Assembly (NCBI RefSeq): GCF_024305245.1 | Contig: NZ_JAMWYX010000002.1 | Coordinates: forward strand, 320,264-384,263 | Source: Erythrobacter sp. | GTDB taxonomy: Bacteria > Pseudomonadota > Alphaproteobacteria > Sphingomonadales > Sphingomonadaceae | Direction: 5' to 3' | Length of the DNA stretch: 64,000 nucleotides | Shown: positions 9,228-20,300 of the stretch, in pieces | Numbering within the stretch: position 1 is the stretch's first letter | Layout: each line of letters opens with the position of its first letter | Made by a program: the position numbers and the translations under genes | The notes under the pieces: generated by a model | What the model was told of the DNA's origin: nothing | The model's database searches: none | The model's input: the letters and a program-made list of their open reading frames with translations, nothing else

Positions 9228-10023
9228 CGACCTCGACGAGAGCCGCGCGCCGCTGCTCGACCATCTGATCGAACTGCGCACCCGCGTCATCCGCGCGCTG
9301 CTCGCGCTCGCGGTCGGGTTCGGCGTGTGCCTCTATTTTGCTGACGACATTCTCGGCCTATTGATCTGGCCGTTGAAACAGGCGTTCCCCGATGGCGAGG
9401 GGCAATTGATCTTCACCAAGCTGCCGGAAGTGTTCTTCGTCGAATTGAAGGTCGCGCTGTTTGCCGGTTTCATGGTCAGCTTTCCGGTGATCGCCAACCA
9501 GTTATGGGCGTTCGTTGCGCCCGGGTTGTACGCGCGCGAGAAGAAGGCGTTCCTGCCATTCCTGCTGGCGACACCGGTGCTGTTCGGTGCCGGGGCCGCG
9601 CTAGCCTATTTCGTGGTCATGCCGACGGCGTTCACATGGTTCCTCGGCTTTGGCGGAGAAGCCGGAGGATTGCAGGTGCAGGCACTGCCCAGCGCGGGCG
9701 AATATCTAAGCCTTGTGATGCAGTTCATTCTGGCCTTCGGGCTGACCTTCCTGCTGCCGGTGCTGCTGCTGCTGCTGCACCGCGCCGGAATCATCAGCCG
9801 CGCGCAGATGGCGGGCGCCCGGCGGTATGTGATCGTCGGGATTTTCGCGCTCGCCGCGATCGTCACACCGCCCGATCCGGGCTCGCAGGTCATCCTCGCA
9901 ATTCCGCTGCTGCTGCTGTTCGAAATCTCGCTGGTGTTGATGCGGCTGCAGGAACGCAAGGTCGAGGCAGACCGCGCCGCGCGCGAGATCGAGGAAAAGG
10001 CCGAACGCGCTGCAGCGGAGTAA
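9214..10023 (+). CDS. tatC: Sec-independent translocase TatC
   Basis: Six-helix integral membrane core of the Tat receptor. The family block SRAPLLDHLIELRTRVIRAL at the N-terminus binds the RR signal, and the loop FVAPGLYAREKKAFLPF is the conserved first-periplasmic/TM3 region. 269 residues, with a charged cytoplasmic C-terminal tail (KVEADRAAREIEEKAERAA). It overlaps tatB and meets the convergent amidohydrolase gene with no gap, leaving no room for a separate terminator. Confidence 0.95.
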   Translation: MFKVDDLDESRAPLLDHLIELRTRVIRALLALAVGFGVCLYFADDILGLLIWPLKQAFPDGEGQLIFTKLPEVFFVELKVALFAGFMVSFPVIANQLWAFVAPGLYAREKKAFLPFLLATPVLFGAGAALAYFVVMPTAFTWFLGFGGEAGGLQVQALPSAGEYLSLVMQFILAFGLTFLLPVLLLLLHRAGIISRAQMAGARRYVIVGIFALAAIVTPPDPGSQVILAIPLLLLFEISLVLMRLQERKVEADRAAREIEEKAERAAAE

Positions 10024-11682
10024 TTACTCGCCGAGCACCTTCACCCCGCCGACCCAAACCTCGATCACCTTGGTCTGGCGGATATCGTCAGGCGAGGACA
10101 GCAGTGGGTCGCGGTCGACCAGCAGGAAGTCCGCCCGCTCACCGGGGATCAACCGGCCAAAGCGCCCTTCGGCAAACCCGGCAAAGGCCGCGTCCGAGGT
10201 GAACCCTGCGAGCGCCTGTTCCCGGCTGACAGTTTCCTGCGGGAACCAGCCGCCGAAGGGCTGGCCATCGGCATCGGTACGGCTGATCGCAGCGGCGAAC
10301 CCGGCGAAGGGATCGGCAGGTTCCACCGGCGCGTCCGAACCGAAGGCGAGCCGCCCTCCCGCAGCCACGACGCTGCGCCACGGATAGGCACCGTCCAGCC
10401 GATCCGGCCCCAGCCGCGCTTCGGCCATTGTGCGGTCGGATGTCTGGTGCAGCGGCTGCACCGAAGCGATGATGCCATGCTGGCCGAGGCGCGGAATATC
10501 CGCTGGATCGACGATCTGCGCATGTTCGATCCGCCAGCGCCGGTCGCCGGTGTAGGTTTCGGAAAGCTCCTCGATCGCGCTGAGCACATCGGCATTCGCC
10601 GCATCGCCGATGGCGTGCACAGCGGTCTGGAAATTGCTCATGGCAGCGCGGCTCATCAGGTTGCGCAATTGTGCAGGCATGGTCAGGGCAAGGCCGCTGG
10701 TGCCCGGTTCATCGGCATAGGGTTCTTTCAGCGCAGCCCCGCGCGATCCCAGGGCGCCGTCGACATAGAGCTTGATCCCGTTCAGTCGCAGTCGGTCATC
10801 GTAGAGCCACGGCGTCGGGCCGGTCCCGCCGATCAGTTCCATGAGTTCCGGACTATCGGCATAGGCCATCACACGAATGCGCAGTTGGCCCAGATCGGCG
10901 GCGCGGCGATAGGCATGCCATTCATGGACGCTCATCGCCATGTCGCCGACGGCGGTGATGCCATTGGCGATCAGCTGTTCCTGCGCAAGCGCCAGCGCCC
11001 TGTCGTAATCCGATGGGCGCGGGTCTGGGACGCTCTGCCCAACCAATCCAATGGCGCTATCGACAAATATCCCGGTCAGATTGCCCGCTTCATCGCGGAT
11101 GATCCGGCCCCCGGCCGGGGCTTTCGCGCCGGCAGTGACGCCTGCCTGTTCCATGGCGAGGCTGTTGGTCCAGGCAGCATGGCCATCAGCCCGGCGGAGC
11201 AGGACGGGGCGGTCAGAGACGACTTTGTCCAACTCGGCGGCGGTGGGGAAACGGCCAAGCCCCCATTTCTCCTGATTCCAGCCGCGACCGAGGATCCATG
11301 GGCGGCCCGGATTGTCAGTTGAAAACTGCGCGATTTTCTGGAGCGCTTCGTCAAGGCTGTTCGTGTCCGACAGATCGAGCGTCATCGCGGCAAAGCCGAT
11401 TTGTCCCACGTGGACATGCGCGTCGATCATGCCGGGGATCATCACCCGGCCTTCGCCGTCGAGACGGTAATCGACCTGCGGGCGTTCGTCACCGCGTTCG
11501 AACACCTGCGTGACCTTGCCGTCATCATCGAAAACGATGCCCGTGAAGCGCAGCACGTCGCCGTCGCCATCAATCGTCACGCCATCGACATTGTCGACCA
11601 GCGTATCGGCCAGCGCAGGCGCAGTGAGGGCAAGCAGCGAGGTGGCGGCCAGCGCCCGAAACGTGAAACGGAGCATCATCAT
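10024..11682 (-). CDS. Exported amidohydrolase family protein (YtcJ-like)
   Basis: A 552-residue metal-dependent hydrolase of the amidohydrolase superfamily. An N-terminal signal peptide (FRALAATSLLALTAPALA) predicts export. The metal motif MIDAHVHVGQIG (HxH), an HAIGDAAN block and FGSDAPVEP (late Asp ligand) are all visible, arranged as in YtcJ/exoenzyme-regulatory-protein relatives. The substrate cannot be told from sequence. The start codons overlap the upstream dehydrogenase stop by four bases, suggesting co-transcription; the link between the two activities is unclear. Start could be any of three tandem ATGs. Confidence 0.85.
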   Translation of the reverse strand: MMMLRFTFRALAATSLLALTAPALADTLVDNVDGVTIDGDGDVLRFTGIVFDDDGKVTQVFERGDERPQVDYRLDGEGRVMIPGMIDAHVHVGQIGFAAMTLDLSDTNSLDEALQKIAQFSTDNPGRPWILGRGWNQEKWGLGRFPTAAELDKVVSDRPVLLRRADGHAAWTNSLAMEQAGVTAGAKAPAGGRIIRDEAGNLTGIFVDSAIGLVGQSVPDPRPSDYDRALALAQEQLIANGITAVGDMAMSVHEWHAYRRAADLGQLRIRVMAYADSPELMELIGGTGPTPWLYDDRLRLNGIKLYVDGALGSRGAALKEPYADEPGTSGLALTMPAQLRNLMSRAAMSNFQTAVHAIGDAANADVLSAIEELSETYTGDRRWRIEHAQIVDPADIPRLGQHGIIASVQPLHQTSDRTMAEARLGPDRLDGAYPWRSVVAAGGRLAFGSDAPVEPADPFAGFAAAISRTDADGQPFGGWFPQETVSREQALAGFTSDAAFAGFAEGRFGRLIPGERADFLLVDRDPLLSSPDDIRQTKVIEVWVGGVKVLGE

Positions 11683-12587
11683 CCTTCCTTTAGAACACGG
11701 CGCGGCAGGCGGGTAATCAGTGCGCTGGTATCCTTGCGCCCGCCGCCCGCTGCCTGAACATCGGCATAGAATTGATCGACCAGTGCAGTCACCGGGGCAC
11801 CAAGGCCCAGACGGCGCGCTTCGTCCAGCGCATAGCCCAGGTCCTTGCGCATCCAGTCGATCGCGAAGCCGAAATCGAACTCGCCCGCCGTCATCGTCTG
11901 CCAGCGATTATCCATCTGCCAGCTTTGCGCCGCGCCGCCGGAGATAGCCTCGTAGGTCTTGGCGAGATCCAGCCCGGCGGCTTCGGCCAGCCGCACCGCT
12001 TCGGACAGGCCCGCGAGCACGCCCGCGATGCACATCTGGTTGGCCATCTTGGCGCTCTGGCCTGCGCCCGCCGGGCCGACATGGACGATCGCCTTGGCAT
12101 AAGATTGCATCACCGGCTCGACCCGGGCGAGATCGCTGGCGGTGCCGCCGCACATGATCGCCAGCTTGCCGTTCACCGCGCCAGCCTCGCCCCCGCTGAC
12201 CGGCGCATCGACGAAACCGATGCCTCTGGCCGCGCAATCCTGCGCCAGCCGCCGCGCCATGTCGGCAGAGGTGGTGGTGTGATCGACCAGCAGCGCGCCC
12301 GCCGCCATCGCGCCCAGCACGCCGCTATCGCCATGCACGACCTGCGCAAGATCATCATCATTGCCGACGCAGGTGAACACGATGTCCGCGCCTTGCGCCG
12401 CGTCTGCCGGAGTGTCTGCGAACCGGACCGTCAGCCCTTCCGCCGCCCACGTCTCGCGCCATTTCCCGGCGCGCTGCGGCGAGCGGTTATAGGCGGCGAC
12501 AGCATAGCCTGCGCGCGCAAGGTGACCCGCCATCGGGCCGCCCATCACGCCAAGGCCGATAAAAGCGATCTGTGGCTGCTTGTTCAT
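11679..12587 (-). CDS. 3-hydroxyisobutyrate dehydrogenase-family oxidoreductase
   Basis: NAD(P)-dependent beta-hydroxyacid dehydrogenase. The Rossmann motif IGLGVMGGPMAGHLARAG opens the protein, DAPVSGGEAGAVNGKLAIMCGG is the substrate-binding signature, and the catalytic Lys sits in GQSAKMANQM. Length of 302 residues fits. It may act in valine catabolism or on a related hydroxyacid such as tartronate semialdehyde; the sequence alone does not decide. It is divergent from ilvA, with about 110 bp between. Confidence 0.87.
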   Translation of the reverse strand: MNKQPQIAFIGLGVMGGPMAGHLARAGYAVAAYNRSPQRAGKWRETWAAEGLTVRFADTPADAAQGADIVFTCVGNDDDLAQVVHGDSGVLGAMAAGALLVDHTTTSADMARRLAQDCAARGIGFVDAPVSGGEAGAVNGKLAIMCGGTASDLARVEPVMQSYAKAIVHVGPAGAGQSAKMANQMCIAGVLAGLSEAVRLAEAAGLDLAKTYEAISGGAAQSWQMDNRWQTMTAGEFDFGFAIDWMRKDLGYALDEARRLGLGAPVTALVDQFYADVQAAGGGRKDTSALITRLPRRVLKEG

Positions 12588-12696
12588 GGCTGCGGTGCCT
12601 ATCGCCTTCCTGCGCGCTTGCCAATTGTGCGCGCCAACGAAATCCGCGCGCTGGTGATTGCCCTTGCGTCAACAAGCCTCTAATCGCCGCCGCATC

Positions 12697-13959
12697 ATGT
12701 CCACTCAACCTGCCTCGCTCAGCCCCAAAGGTGCCGCCGCTTGTCCGGCCGACCTGACCATCGAAGACGTCCGCGCCGCTGCCGTGCGGATTGCAGGCGC
12801 GGTGGTCGAAACCCCGATGATGCACTCGATTACGCTGTCGGAAATCACCGGGGCGGATATCTGGCTGAAGTTCGAGAACCTGCAATTCACCGCCGCCTAC
12901 AAGGAGCGCGGCGCACTGAATGCGCTGTTGCTGCTGAATGACGAACAGCGCGCCCGCGGCGTGATTGCGGCTTCGGCCGGGAACCATTCGCAGGGCCTGT
13001 CCTATCATGGCACCCGTCTGGGCGTGCCTGTCACCATCGTCATGCCGCGCACCACGCCCACGGTGAAGGTGATGCAGACCGAAAGCGTCGGCGGCAAAGT
13101 GGTGCTGGAAGGCGAAACTTTCGACGAAGCCTATGCCCACGCGCGCCTGCTTGAAGCCGAGCTCGGCCTTACCTTTGTCCACCCGTTCGATGATCCCGAT
13201 GTCGCGGCGGGGGCGGGCACGGTCGCGCTGGAAATGCTCGACGTGAAGCCCGATCTCGATTGCATCGTCACGCCGATCGGCGGGGGCGGGCTGATTTCCG
13301 GCATGGCAACTGTCGCCAAGGCGCTCAATCCGGAGATCGAGGTGGTCGGCGTGCAGGCCGGGCTGTTCCCCAGCATGTTCGACCGGATCAAGGGCGAAAG
13401 CCACGATTGCGGCGGGGACACGCTGGCGGAAGGTATCGCGGTGAAGCAGCCGGGCGATTTCACCGCGCAGGTGATCGCCGAGCGGGTCGACGATATCCTG
13501 CTGGTGGACGAGCCCGCGCTGGAAAAGGCGGTTGCGCTGCTGCTGCAGATCGAAAAGACCGTGGTCGAAGGCGCAGGCGCGGCCGGGCTGGCGGCGGTGC
13601 TGAGCAATCCGGCGCGGTTTGCAGGCAAGACCATCGGTCTGGTGCTGTGCGGCGGGAACATCGACACGCGGCTGCTTGCCAACGTGCTGCTGCGCGATCT
13701 TGCCCGGCAGGGGCGGCTGGCGCGGCTGCGGATCACTTTGCAGGATCGCCCGGGCGCATTGTTCAAGGTGATGCGGCTGTTCGACGAACACAACGTCAAC
13801 ATCATCGAGATCTATCACCAGCGGATTTTCACCACGCTGCCGGCCAAGGGCCTGATTACCGACATCGAATGCGAAGCGCGCGACGCCGATCAGGTCGATC
13901 GTCTGGTCGAAGGGCTGCGTGCCAAGGGCTATGTGGTGCAGATGGTCGAGCTCGGCTGA
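12697..13959 (+). CDS. ilvA: Threonine ammonia-lyase (threonine dehydratase)
   Basis: PLP enzyme converting threonine to 2-oxobutanoate, the entry to isoleucine synthesis. The PLP lysine is in FTAAYKERGALNALL, the phosphate-binding loop is GGGGLISGMATV, and a C-terminal ACT-like domain (LARLRITLQDRPGALFKVMRLF) could mediate feedback or ligand control. I start at ATG 12697 (MSTQPASLSPKG); the track TTG upstream adds non-conserved residues. 420 residues matches the short single-ACT type. Confidence 0.92.
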   Translation: MSTQPASLSPKGAAACPADLTIEDVRAAAVRIAGAVVETPMMHSITLSEITGADIWLKFENLQFTAAYKERGALNALLLLNDEQRARGVIAASAGNHSQGLSYHGTRLGVPVTIVMPRTTPTVKVMQTESVGGKVVLEGETFDEAYAHARLLEAELGLTFVHPFDDPDVAAGAGTVALEMLDVKPDLDCIVTPIGGGGLISGMATVAKALNPEIEVVGVQAGLFPSMFDRIKGESHDCGGDTLAEGIAVKQPGDFTAQVIAERVDDILLVDEPALEKAVALLLQIEKTVVEGAGAAGLAAVLSNPARFAGKTIGLVLCGGNIDTRLLANVLLRDLARQGRLARLRITLQDRPGALFKVMRLFDEHNVNIIEIYHQRIFTTLPAKGLITDIECEARDADQVDRLVEGLRAKGYVVQMVELG

Positions 13960-14047
13960 ACGCCGCCACGCGCCGCTGCATTTGCCCCATTCCGGGGCCT
14001 CATCATGCGATGGTATGTGCATTCAGCGACATTATTCGCGTAGATTC

Positions 14048-14065
14048 ATGGTTAAGGGACTTTAA
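14048..14065. promoter_or_regulatory. Possible CtrA-type site upstream of the ATE/Bpt gene
   Basis: ATGGTTAA followed six bases later by TTAA resembles the alphaproteobacterial CtrA box (TTAA-N7-TTAA, half-site TTAACCAT), but the spacing is one base short. It lies about 80 bp before the GTG start of the next gene. Weak evidence. Confidence 0.2.
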
Positions 14066-14142
14066 AGGCGCGGCACCAGCGGGCATAACCTCGGAAGAAG
14101 TTACCATTTCATGATTCCCGCCCAAAGGAATGAGCCCCACCC

Positions 14143-14988
14143 GTGACGGCACCAATCCGCTTTCCAAGGTTTTTCGTAACCAGCCCGGCCCCATGTCCCT
14201 ATCTGCCGGGGCGGAGCGAGCGGAAGGTGTTCACCGAACTCAAGGGCCCGCATTCCGATCAGTTGAACGAGGCGCTGGGACGCATCGGGTTCCGGCGCAG
14301 CCAGACGGTGGCCTATCGCCCGTCCTGCCTCGATTGTCAGGCCTGCGTCTCGGTGCGGGTGGTGGCGAACGAATTCCGCCCTTCGCCCAGCCAGAAGCGC
14401 GATCTCAAGCGCAACAGCGATCTGATCGTCTCGGAATGCCGGCCGTGGGCGACGGACGAGCAATTCGAACTGTTGGCGCGCTATCTCGGTCAGCGCCATC
14501 CCGATGGCGGCATGGCGGCGATGGATGAACTCGATTACGCCGATATGATCGAACACACGCCGGTTAACAGTGTGGTCACCGAATATCGTGAGCCGGGCAT
14601 CGGCGGACGTCCCGGCAAGCTGGTGGGCGCCTGCCTGACCGACAGGCAGGGTGACGGGTTATCGATGATCTATTCGTTCTACGAACCCGATCACGAACAT
14701 CGTGCGGGGCTGGGTAATTTTATTATCCTCGATCATATTCGCCGGGCTGCGGCTGAGGCATTGTCCTATGTCTATCTCGGATATTGGGTCGAAGGCAGTC
14801 CGCGCATGCAATACAAGGTCCGTTATCGCCCGCTGGAGCGGCTGACGCGCGAAGGCTGGCAGCGGATGGATCCGGATGAACAGCACCGGCTGATTGCCAC
14901 GGCGACTGCGCCGCGTCAGCCGCAGGACGCGTCGCTGGCCGGCGCTCGAGGCAAGGATGGTCAGCCCGTCAAGTTTCCGGGTAGCTGA
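14143..14988 (+). CDS. bpt: Aminoacyl-tRNA-protein transferase (ATE/Bpt family)
   Basis: Transfers leucine or arginine from tRNA to the N-terminus of proteins with acidic or related N-terminal residues, feeding the N-end rule (ClpS/ClpAP) pathway. The N-terminal Cys motif [16 protein letters not shown] and the [13 protein letters not shown] Cys pair are family hallmarks, as is [22 protein letters not shown] near the C-terminus. A GTG start is used. Whether it is leucyl (Bpt) or arginyl specific cannot be settled here. It overlaps tamA by 32 bases. Confidence 0.88.
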   Translation: MTAPIRFPRFFVTSPAPCPYLPGRSERKVFTELKGPHSDQLNEALGRIGFRRSQTVAYRPSCLDCQACVSVRVVANEFRPSPSQKRDLKRNSDLIVSECRPWATDEQFELLARYLGQRHPDGGMAAMDELDYADMIEHTPVNSVVTEYREPGIGGRPGKLVGACLTDRQGDGLSMIYSFYEPDHEHRAGLGNFIILDHIRRAAAEALSYVYLGYWVEGSPRMQYKVRYRPLERLTREGWQRMDPDEQHRLIATATAPRQPQDASLAGARGKDGQPVKFPGS

Positions 14989-17335
14989 GCCGCGCGATTT
15001 TCTGAAACACGGTCTGATCATTGCGGCCGTCTTCGGTCACGCAGCCATCGCGCTTGCGGCGCAGCCTGCCTCGGCGCAGGATAGCGACGCTGGCGCGCGT
15101 CCCGACCAGTCCGCAGAGCAGAGCGATCCGGCGCCAGAGGATGCGCCCGCGGACTCGCCGGAGCTTCGCGCGCAGCCGCCGATGGAACTCACGCCGGTTC
15201 CGAACTCGCTCGACGAACTGATCCCGCCCGCCGCGCTTGAAGACCCCGCGGCCTGGGCCGTTCAGGGGGTGGCCGATCCGGCCCCTGTTTCACGCGAAAC
15301 ATCCGAAATCCTGCCTGAAACAGGGGATACCGACGCGAGCCTGGCCGAGATGGAAGCGGAATTCCTCCCGCCGCCGCCGCCGGGATTGCAGCCGGCGCTG
15401 GACAATGCCTTCGCCGGTTTCGAAATCGAAGTGCCCGAGCCGCTGTCGTCCGATCCCGAAGTGGAAGCGCTGGCGAGCATCGCCGCGCCGGTGCTGGGCG
15501 ACGTTCCCGCTCTCGAAGACGTCCGGATCAGCGATACGATGGTGCTCGGCTTGCCCGAAGCACCGGAAGCCTTCCCCGAGCAGCGCGAATTCGTGGCCCG
15601 GTTCCGCGAACTTTCGAACCTGCGCCAGCTTGACGATGACGACGATACCGTCCCGCAAATCGCCGCGCGTGCCCGTGCGGACGAAGAGCTGCTGTCCGAG
15701 ATGCTGCGCACCTACGGCTATTATTCCGGCGAGGTCATCCGCCAGCTTTCCGGCGGGCGGCGATCGGGCGAAGGCGCGGACGCCGATAATGGCGATGCGG
15801 CCCGCGATCCCAGCGTGCGGTTCGATCTTCTGCCCGGCACGCGCTATACCTTCGGGCGGATCGACCTCGGCGCGCTGTCGCAGCTGCCGCAGCCCGACGC
15901 CGGGCGTCTTCGCGATGCCTTCGGGATCGATTCGGGCGACCCGCTTTATGCCGATCGCATCATCGATTCGGAGATCGAGCTGCGCGTTGCGTTGGGCGAG
16001 ACCGGCTATCCGTTCGCCGAGGTCGAAGAGCCGGAACTACTGATCGATCACGCCCGCGACGAAGGCGATCTGTCGCTGCCGGTGGAACCGGGCGGGAAAT
16101 ATGAATTCGGCGGCGTCGTCAGCAGCGATCCCCGGTTCCTGTCCAGCCGCCATCTGGCCCGCATCGCCCGCTTCGAACCGGGCGATGTCTATCAGCAAAG
16201 CCTCGAGACCGATCTGCGCCGTGCGGTCCTCGCCACCGGCCTGGTCTCCAGCGTTGCCGTTACCCCGCGCGAAGTCGAGCCGCCGACCGATGGCGAACCG
16301 GGCGAAGTCGTGCTCGACGTCGAGCTGGAACGCGCGCCGGTGCGCACCATTGCCGGCGCGATCGGTTACGGCACCGAGGACGGCTTCAAGGTCGAGGGAC
16401 GCTGGGAACACCGCAACCTGTTCCCGCCCGAAGGCGCGCTGCGGCTGCGCGGCATTCTCGGCACGCGCGAGGCGCTGGCGAGCATCGGTGTCCGCCGCAA
16501 CAATTTCCGTGGACGCGATCAGGTGCTGACCGCCGATCTTTACGCCAGCGACATCACCACGCTGGCGGTGGATTCGCGCGGCTTCGGCCTGCGGGCCACC
16601 TTCGAAAAGGTTTCGAACCTGCTGTTCCAGAAGCCGATCAGCTGGCAGATCGGCGGCGAGCTGCTCTACACCGATGAACGCAACCGCCTGCTGCGCACCG
16701 CGCCGGGGCTGTCGCAGGCACGCCGCGCATTTCTGATCGGCGGCGTGTTCGGCAGCGTCACGATCGACGAGAGCGACGATCTGCTCGATCCCACCAGCGG
16801 CTACCGCGCCACGCTGTTCCTCGCGCCGGAAGTGTCGAGATCGCAGGGGACCGAGACCTTCTATCTGCGTTCGCAAGCGGATGCGGCCTATTACAAGTCA
16901 GTCGGCTCGACCGTGCTGGCCGGGCGCATGCGGGTGGCGACGATTCAGGGTGCGGAGGCTGACGATATCGCGCCGTCGCGGCGGCTGTACTCCGGCGGCG
17001 GCGGGTCGGTGCGCGGCTACGGCTTCCAGGGCGTCGGCCCGCGCGACATTGCCGGCAACCCCACCGGCGGGGCATCGCTGGTCGAATTCTCCCTCGAAGC
17101 GCGGATCGAAACGCCGCTGTTCGATGGCGCGGTGGAGGTGGTGCCGTTCATCGACGCGGGATCGGTCAACCGCGGATCGACGCCCGACTTCGACGAGATC
17201 CGCTACGGCGCAGGGATCGGCATTCGTTACAAGACGGGCTTCGGGCCGATCCGCGTCGACGTGGCGACGCCGCTCAATCCCGGCCCGTTCGATAGCCCGG
17301 TGGTCGTCTATGTCAGTCTGGGTCAGGCGTTCTGA
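14957..17335 (+). CDS. tamA: TamA-like Omp85 outer-membrane assembly factor
   Basis: Outer-membrane half of the TAM complex, which helps insert autotransporters and other OMPs. A signal-like segment ([22 protein letters not shown]) is followed by an unusually long acidic, Pro-rich region (about residues 35-200), then POTRA-like repeats and the C-terminal 16-strand barrel with the Omp85 block [20 protein letters not shown] and final strand [11 protein letters not shown]. The ATG at 14957 is chosen because it gives the signal sequence; it sits within the previous gene. It shares one base with tamB. Confidence 0.9.
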   Translation: MVSPSSFRVAEPRDFLKHGLIIAAVFGHAAIALAAQPASAQDSDAGARPDQSAEQSDPAPEDAPADSPELRAQPPMELTPVPNSLDELIPPAALEDPAAWAVQGVADPAPVSRETSEILPETGDTDASLAEMEAEFLPPPPPGLQPALDNAFAGFEIEVPEPLSSDPEVEALASIAAPVLGDVPALEDVRISDTMVLGLPEAPEAFPEQREFVARFRELSNLRQLDDDDDTVPQIAARARADEELLSEMLRTYGYYSGEVIRQLSGGRRSGEGADADNGDAARDPSVRFDLLPGTRYTFGRIDLGALSQLPQPDAGRLRDAFGIDSGDPLYADRIIDSEIELRVALGETGYPFAEVEEPELLIDHARDEGDLSLPVEPGGKYEFGGVVSSDPRFLSSRHLARIARFEPGDVYQQSLETDLRRAVLATGLVSSVAVTPREVEPPTDGEPGEVVLDVELERAPVRTIAGAIGYGTEDGFKVEGRWEHRNLFPPEGALRLRGILGTREALASIGVRRNNFRGRDQVLTADLYASDITTLAVDSRGFGLRATFEKVSNLLFQKPISWQIGGELLYTDERNRLLRTAPGLSQARRAFLIGGVFGSVTIDESDDLLDPTSGYRATLFLAPEVSRSQGTETFYLRSQADAAYYKSVGSTVLAGRMRVATIQGAEADDIAPSRRLYSGGGGSVRGYGFQGVGPRDIAGNPTGGASLVEFSLEARIETPLFDGAVEVVPFIDAGSVNRGSTPDFDEIRYGAGIGIRYKTGFGPIRVDVATPLNPGPFDSPVVVYVSLGQAF

Positions 17336-20300
17336 TGAGCGAGCCTGACGCGATCCCGCTCGAGCCCGAAGCCGCCACCGACAGCGCGCCCGAGCGTCGC
17401 AAGCGCCGCTGGGCCAAGCGGCTGGGCTGGGCGCTGGCGTTGCTTGCCGCGCCGATCCTGCTGGTGGCGGGGTTCCTCAGCACACCCATCGGCAAGCGGT
17501 TCGTCGCCGATCAGATCGCGGACGTGGCCCCGGCATCGGGCCTGCGTTTCAGTGTCGGGCGGATCGAGGGCGACATCTACCGCACGGCATTGCTGCGCGA
17601 TGTGCGGGTGAGCGATCCGGAAGGCGTGTTCCTCACCATCCCCGAAGTCGAACTCGACTGGCGGCCGCTCAGCTGGCTGTGGAGCGGGCTGGACATCCGC
17701 GAGGTAACCGCGCGGCGCGGACGTTTGATGCGGTTGCCCGAACTGCTGCCCGGCGATCCCGATGCGCCGCTGCTGCCCGATTTCGATATCCGGGTCGACC
17801 GGCTGGAGATCGATGATCTGGTGCTGGCGCCGGGTGTTGCGACAGATGAGGCAGAGCGGGTCGACGCGCTCGCCGAGGTTGATATCCGCGAAGGGCGGGT
17901 GCTGGTCGACGCCACGGCGCAACTGGGCGCGCGCGACCGGATCGCGCTGCTGCTGGATGCCGAACCGGACGGCGACCGGTTCGATCTGGAGGCCGATTAC
18001 CGTGCCCCTGCCGACGGGGTGCTGGCCGGGCTGGCCGGTTTCGAGGATGGCTATGTCGCGCGCATCGCCGGGGACGGAACATGGCAGCGCTGGCGCGGAA
18101 CGGCGGTCGCCCGGCGCTTGCCTACCGGCGAGGACGTGGGAGATGCCGGCGCCGAAGCGCCGCCGCCGGTCGCGGCGTTCCAGATCAGCAATGATGCTGG
18201 CACATACGGCGTGCTGGGTCAGGTGCGCCCGCCGCTGACGGGTGACGATCTGATCGCCCGCGCGGTCGGCGAGCGGGTGTCGCTCGCCGCCAGCTTTACG
18301 CTCGAAGACAGCGTGGTCGAGGGCCGCACGGCGCTTGTCACCACCGCGCTCGACCTGCGGGCTGGGGGCGTGGTCGATCTTGCGGGCAATGTCGTCGAAG
18401 GCGCGCGCACCAGTTTGGTGCTGCGCGATCCGGTGTTGCTGGGCGAAGATGTGCGGCTGGAGAATGCGCGCCTCGCGGCCGATCTTGCGGGCGGGTTCCG
18501 CGATCTTGCGATCGATCACCGCCTCTCGGTCGGACGGCTGGTTGCCAGCGGGGTCGAGGCACGCGGCCTCGTTCAGGAAGGGCTGGCGCGGTTCGACGGC
18601 ACGGACCTTATTATGCCGCTGGCTCTCACTGCCGAGCGGGTGACGACCGGCATTCCCCAAGCCGATCCGCGCCTCGTGAACGGGCGGGTGACCGGCGAGC
18701 TGGTCTACGATTTCGAACGCCAGCGGCTCACCGCCGATGCGGCGCGCATCCTGTTCCCGGGGCTGGAAGCGACGCTGGCGCTGCGCGGCGATATCCCCGC
18801 CGGCGCCTATGCATTGGCCGGCCCGGTCACGGCACGCGGGCTTGAGGTCGAAGGCGCGGGCGAGGTGACCGCCAACGCCAAGATCCTCGCCAAATTCGGC
18901 CCGTCGATCCCGTGGAGCCTGCGCGCCAATCTTGCCGGTGTGCTGTCCGAAGTCAGCAACGACACCATCGTCGAACTGGCAGGGCAGCAGGTCCGGTTCG
19001 ACGGCGCGCTGAGCGTGGGGGCAAGCGAGCCGCTGGTGCTGCGTGACGTCGCGATCGACAGTCCCCGGCTGACCGCCCGGCTCGACAGCAAGATCGCGCC
19101 CGGCAGCGGAGGTGCGCGTACCACGCTGACAGGCAGCGGACAACAGGAGCGGTTCGGCCCCTTCACCATCGATGCCGAGCTTACCAACGATGGCCCGCGC
19201 GCGGTGCTGGTGCTGGCCAGCCCCTATCCGGCTGCCGGGCTGGAGGATGTCCGCATCGCGCTCGCCCCGAGTGACGAGGGCTTCGCAGTCGACGTTGCGG
19301 GTGGTTCGCTGCTCGGCCCGTTCGAAGGCACGCTCGGCATCATTCTGCCGGAGACCGGGCCGACCCGGATCGCGATCAGGGAGCTGGAGGTCTATCGTAC
19401 CAACGTCACCGGCGGGCTGGTGCTGGGCGACGCGGGGATTTCGGGCGACCTCGCACTGGCGGGCGGCGGGTTGGACGGGACGCTGTCCTTCCGCCCGCAG
19501 AGCGGCGATGCTATCGGTTTCGCGGTCGATATCACCGCGCGCAACGCGGCGTTCGGCGGCGACGTTCCGATCAGCATCAACCGCGCCACCATCGCCGCGA
19601 CCGGCCGCATCGCCGAGGGTGACACCCGCATCGATGCCGATATCAGCGGGGCGGGGCTGGCCTATGGCGGGCTATACCTCGCCAGCTTCTCCGCCGATGC
19701 CGACATCCTCAACGGACGCGGCAATGTCACCGGAGCGATCGCCGGGCGGCGGGCGGACCGGTTCGCGCTCCGCTTCGATGCCGATGTCGCGCCCGAACGG
19801 ATCGCGGCGGTGGCGCGCGGGCAGTATGGCGGAGCGGACATCACCATGCCGCGCCGCGCCGTGCTCACTGCTCAGGACGGCGGCGGCTGGCGGCTGGCGC
19901 AGACGCAGATCGGCTTCGGCGGCGGCTATGCCATTCTCGAAGGTGCGTTCGGCGGCGCGGAGACCGCGCTCGAGGTCAAGCTGGCCGAGATGCCGCTGCG
20001 CCTGCTCGACATCGCGGGCGCCGAACTCGGTCTGGGCGGCCAGCTTTCAGGCATCATCGATTACCGCCAGGTCGGCAGCGCCGCGCCGACTGCCAGAGCG
20101 CGGGTGCGGATCGACCGCTTCAGCCGCGCCGGGCTGGTGCTCTCGTCCAAGCCCGTCGGCGTGCTCGGCGTGATCGACCTCAACGCCGACCGGCTGACCG
20201 CAGCCGGACGCCTGCTGGAGAGCGGCGAGCGGATCGGCGACATTGCGCTGCGCATCACCAACCTTCCGCCCGGACAAGGCCTCGCCGACCGGCTCCTCAA

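Noticed and set aside
12487-14022. 511-codon minus-strand ORF opposite ilvA
   Set aside because: Antisense shadow; ilvA is unmistakable on the plus strand.
17323-19143. 606-codon minus-strand ORF opposite tamB
   Set aside because: Low-complexity Arg/Gln/Ala protein antisense to a certain gene; no start signal or domain.
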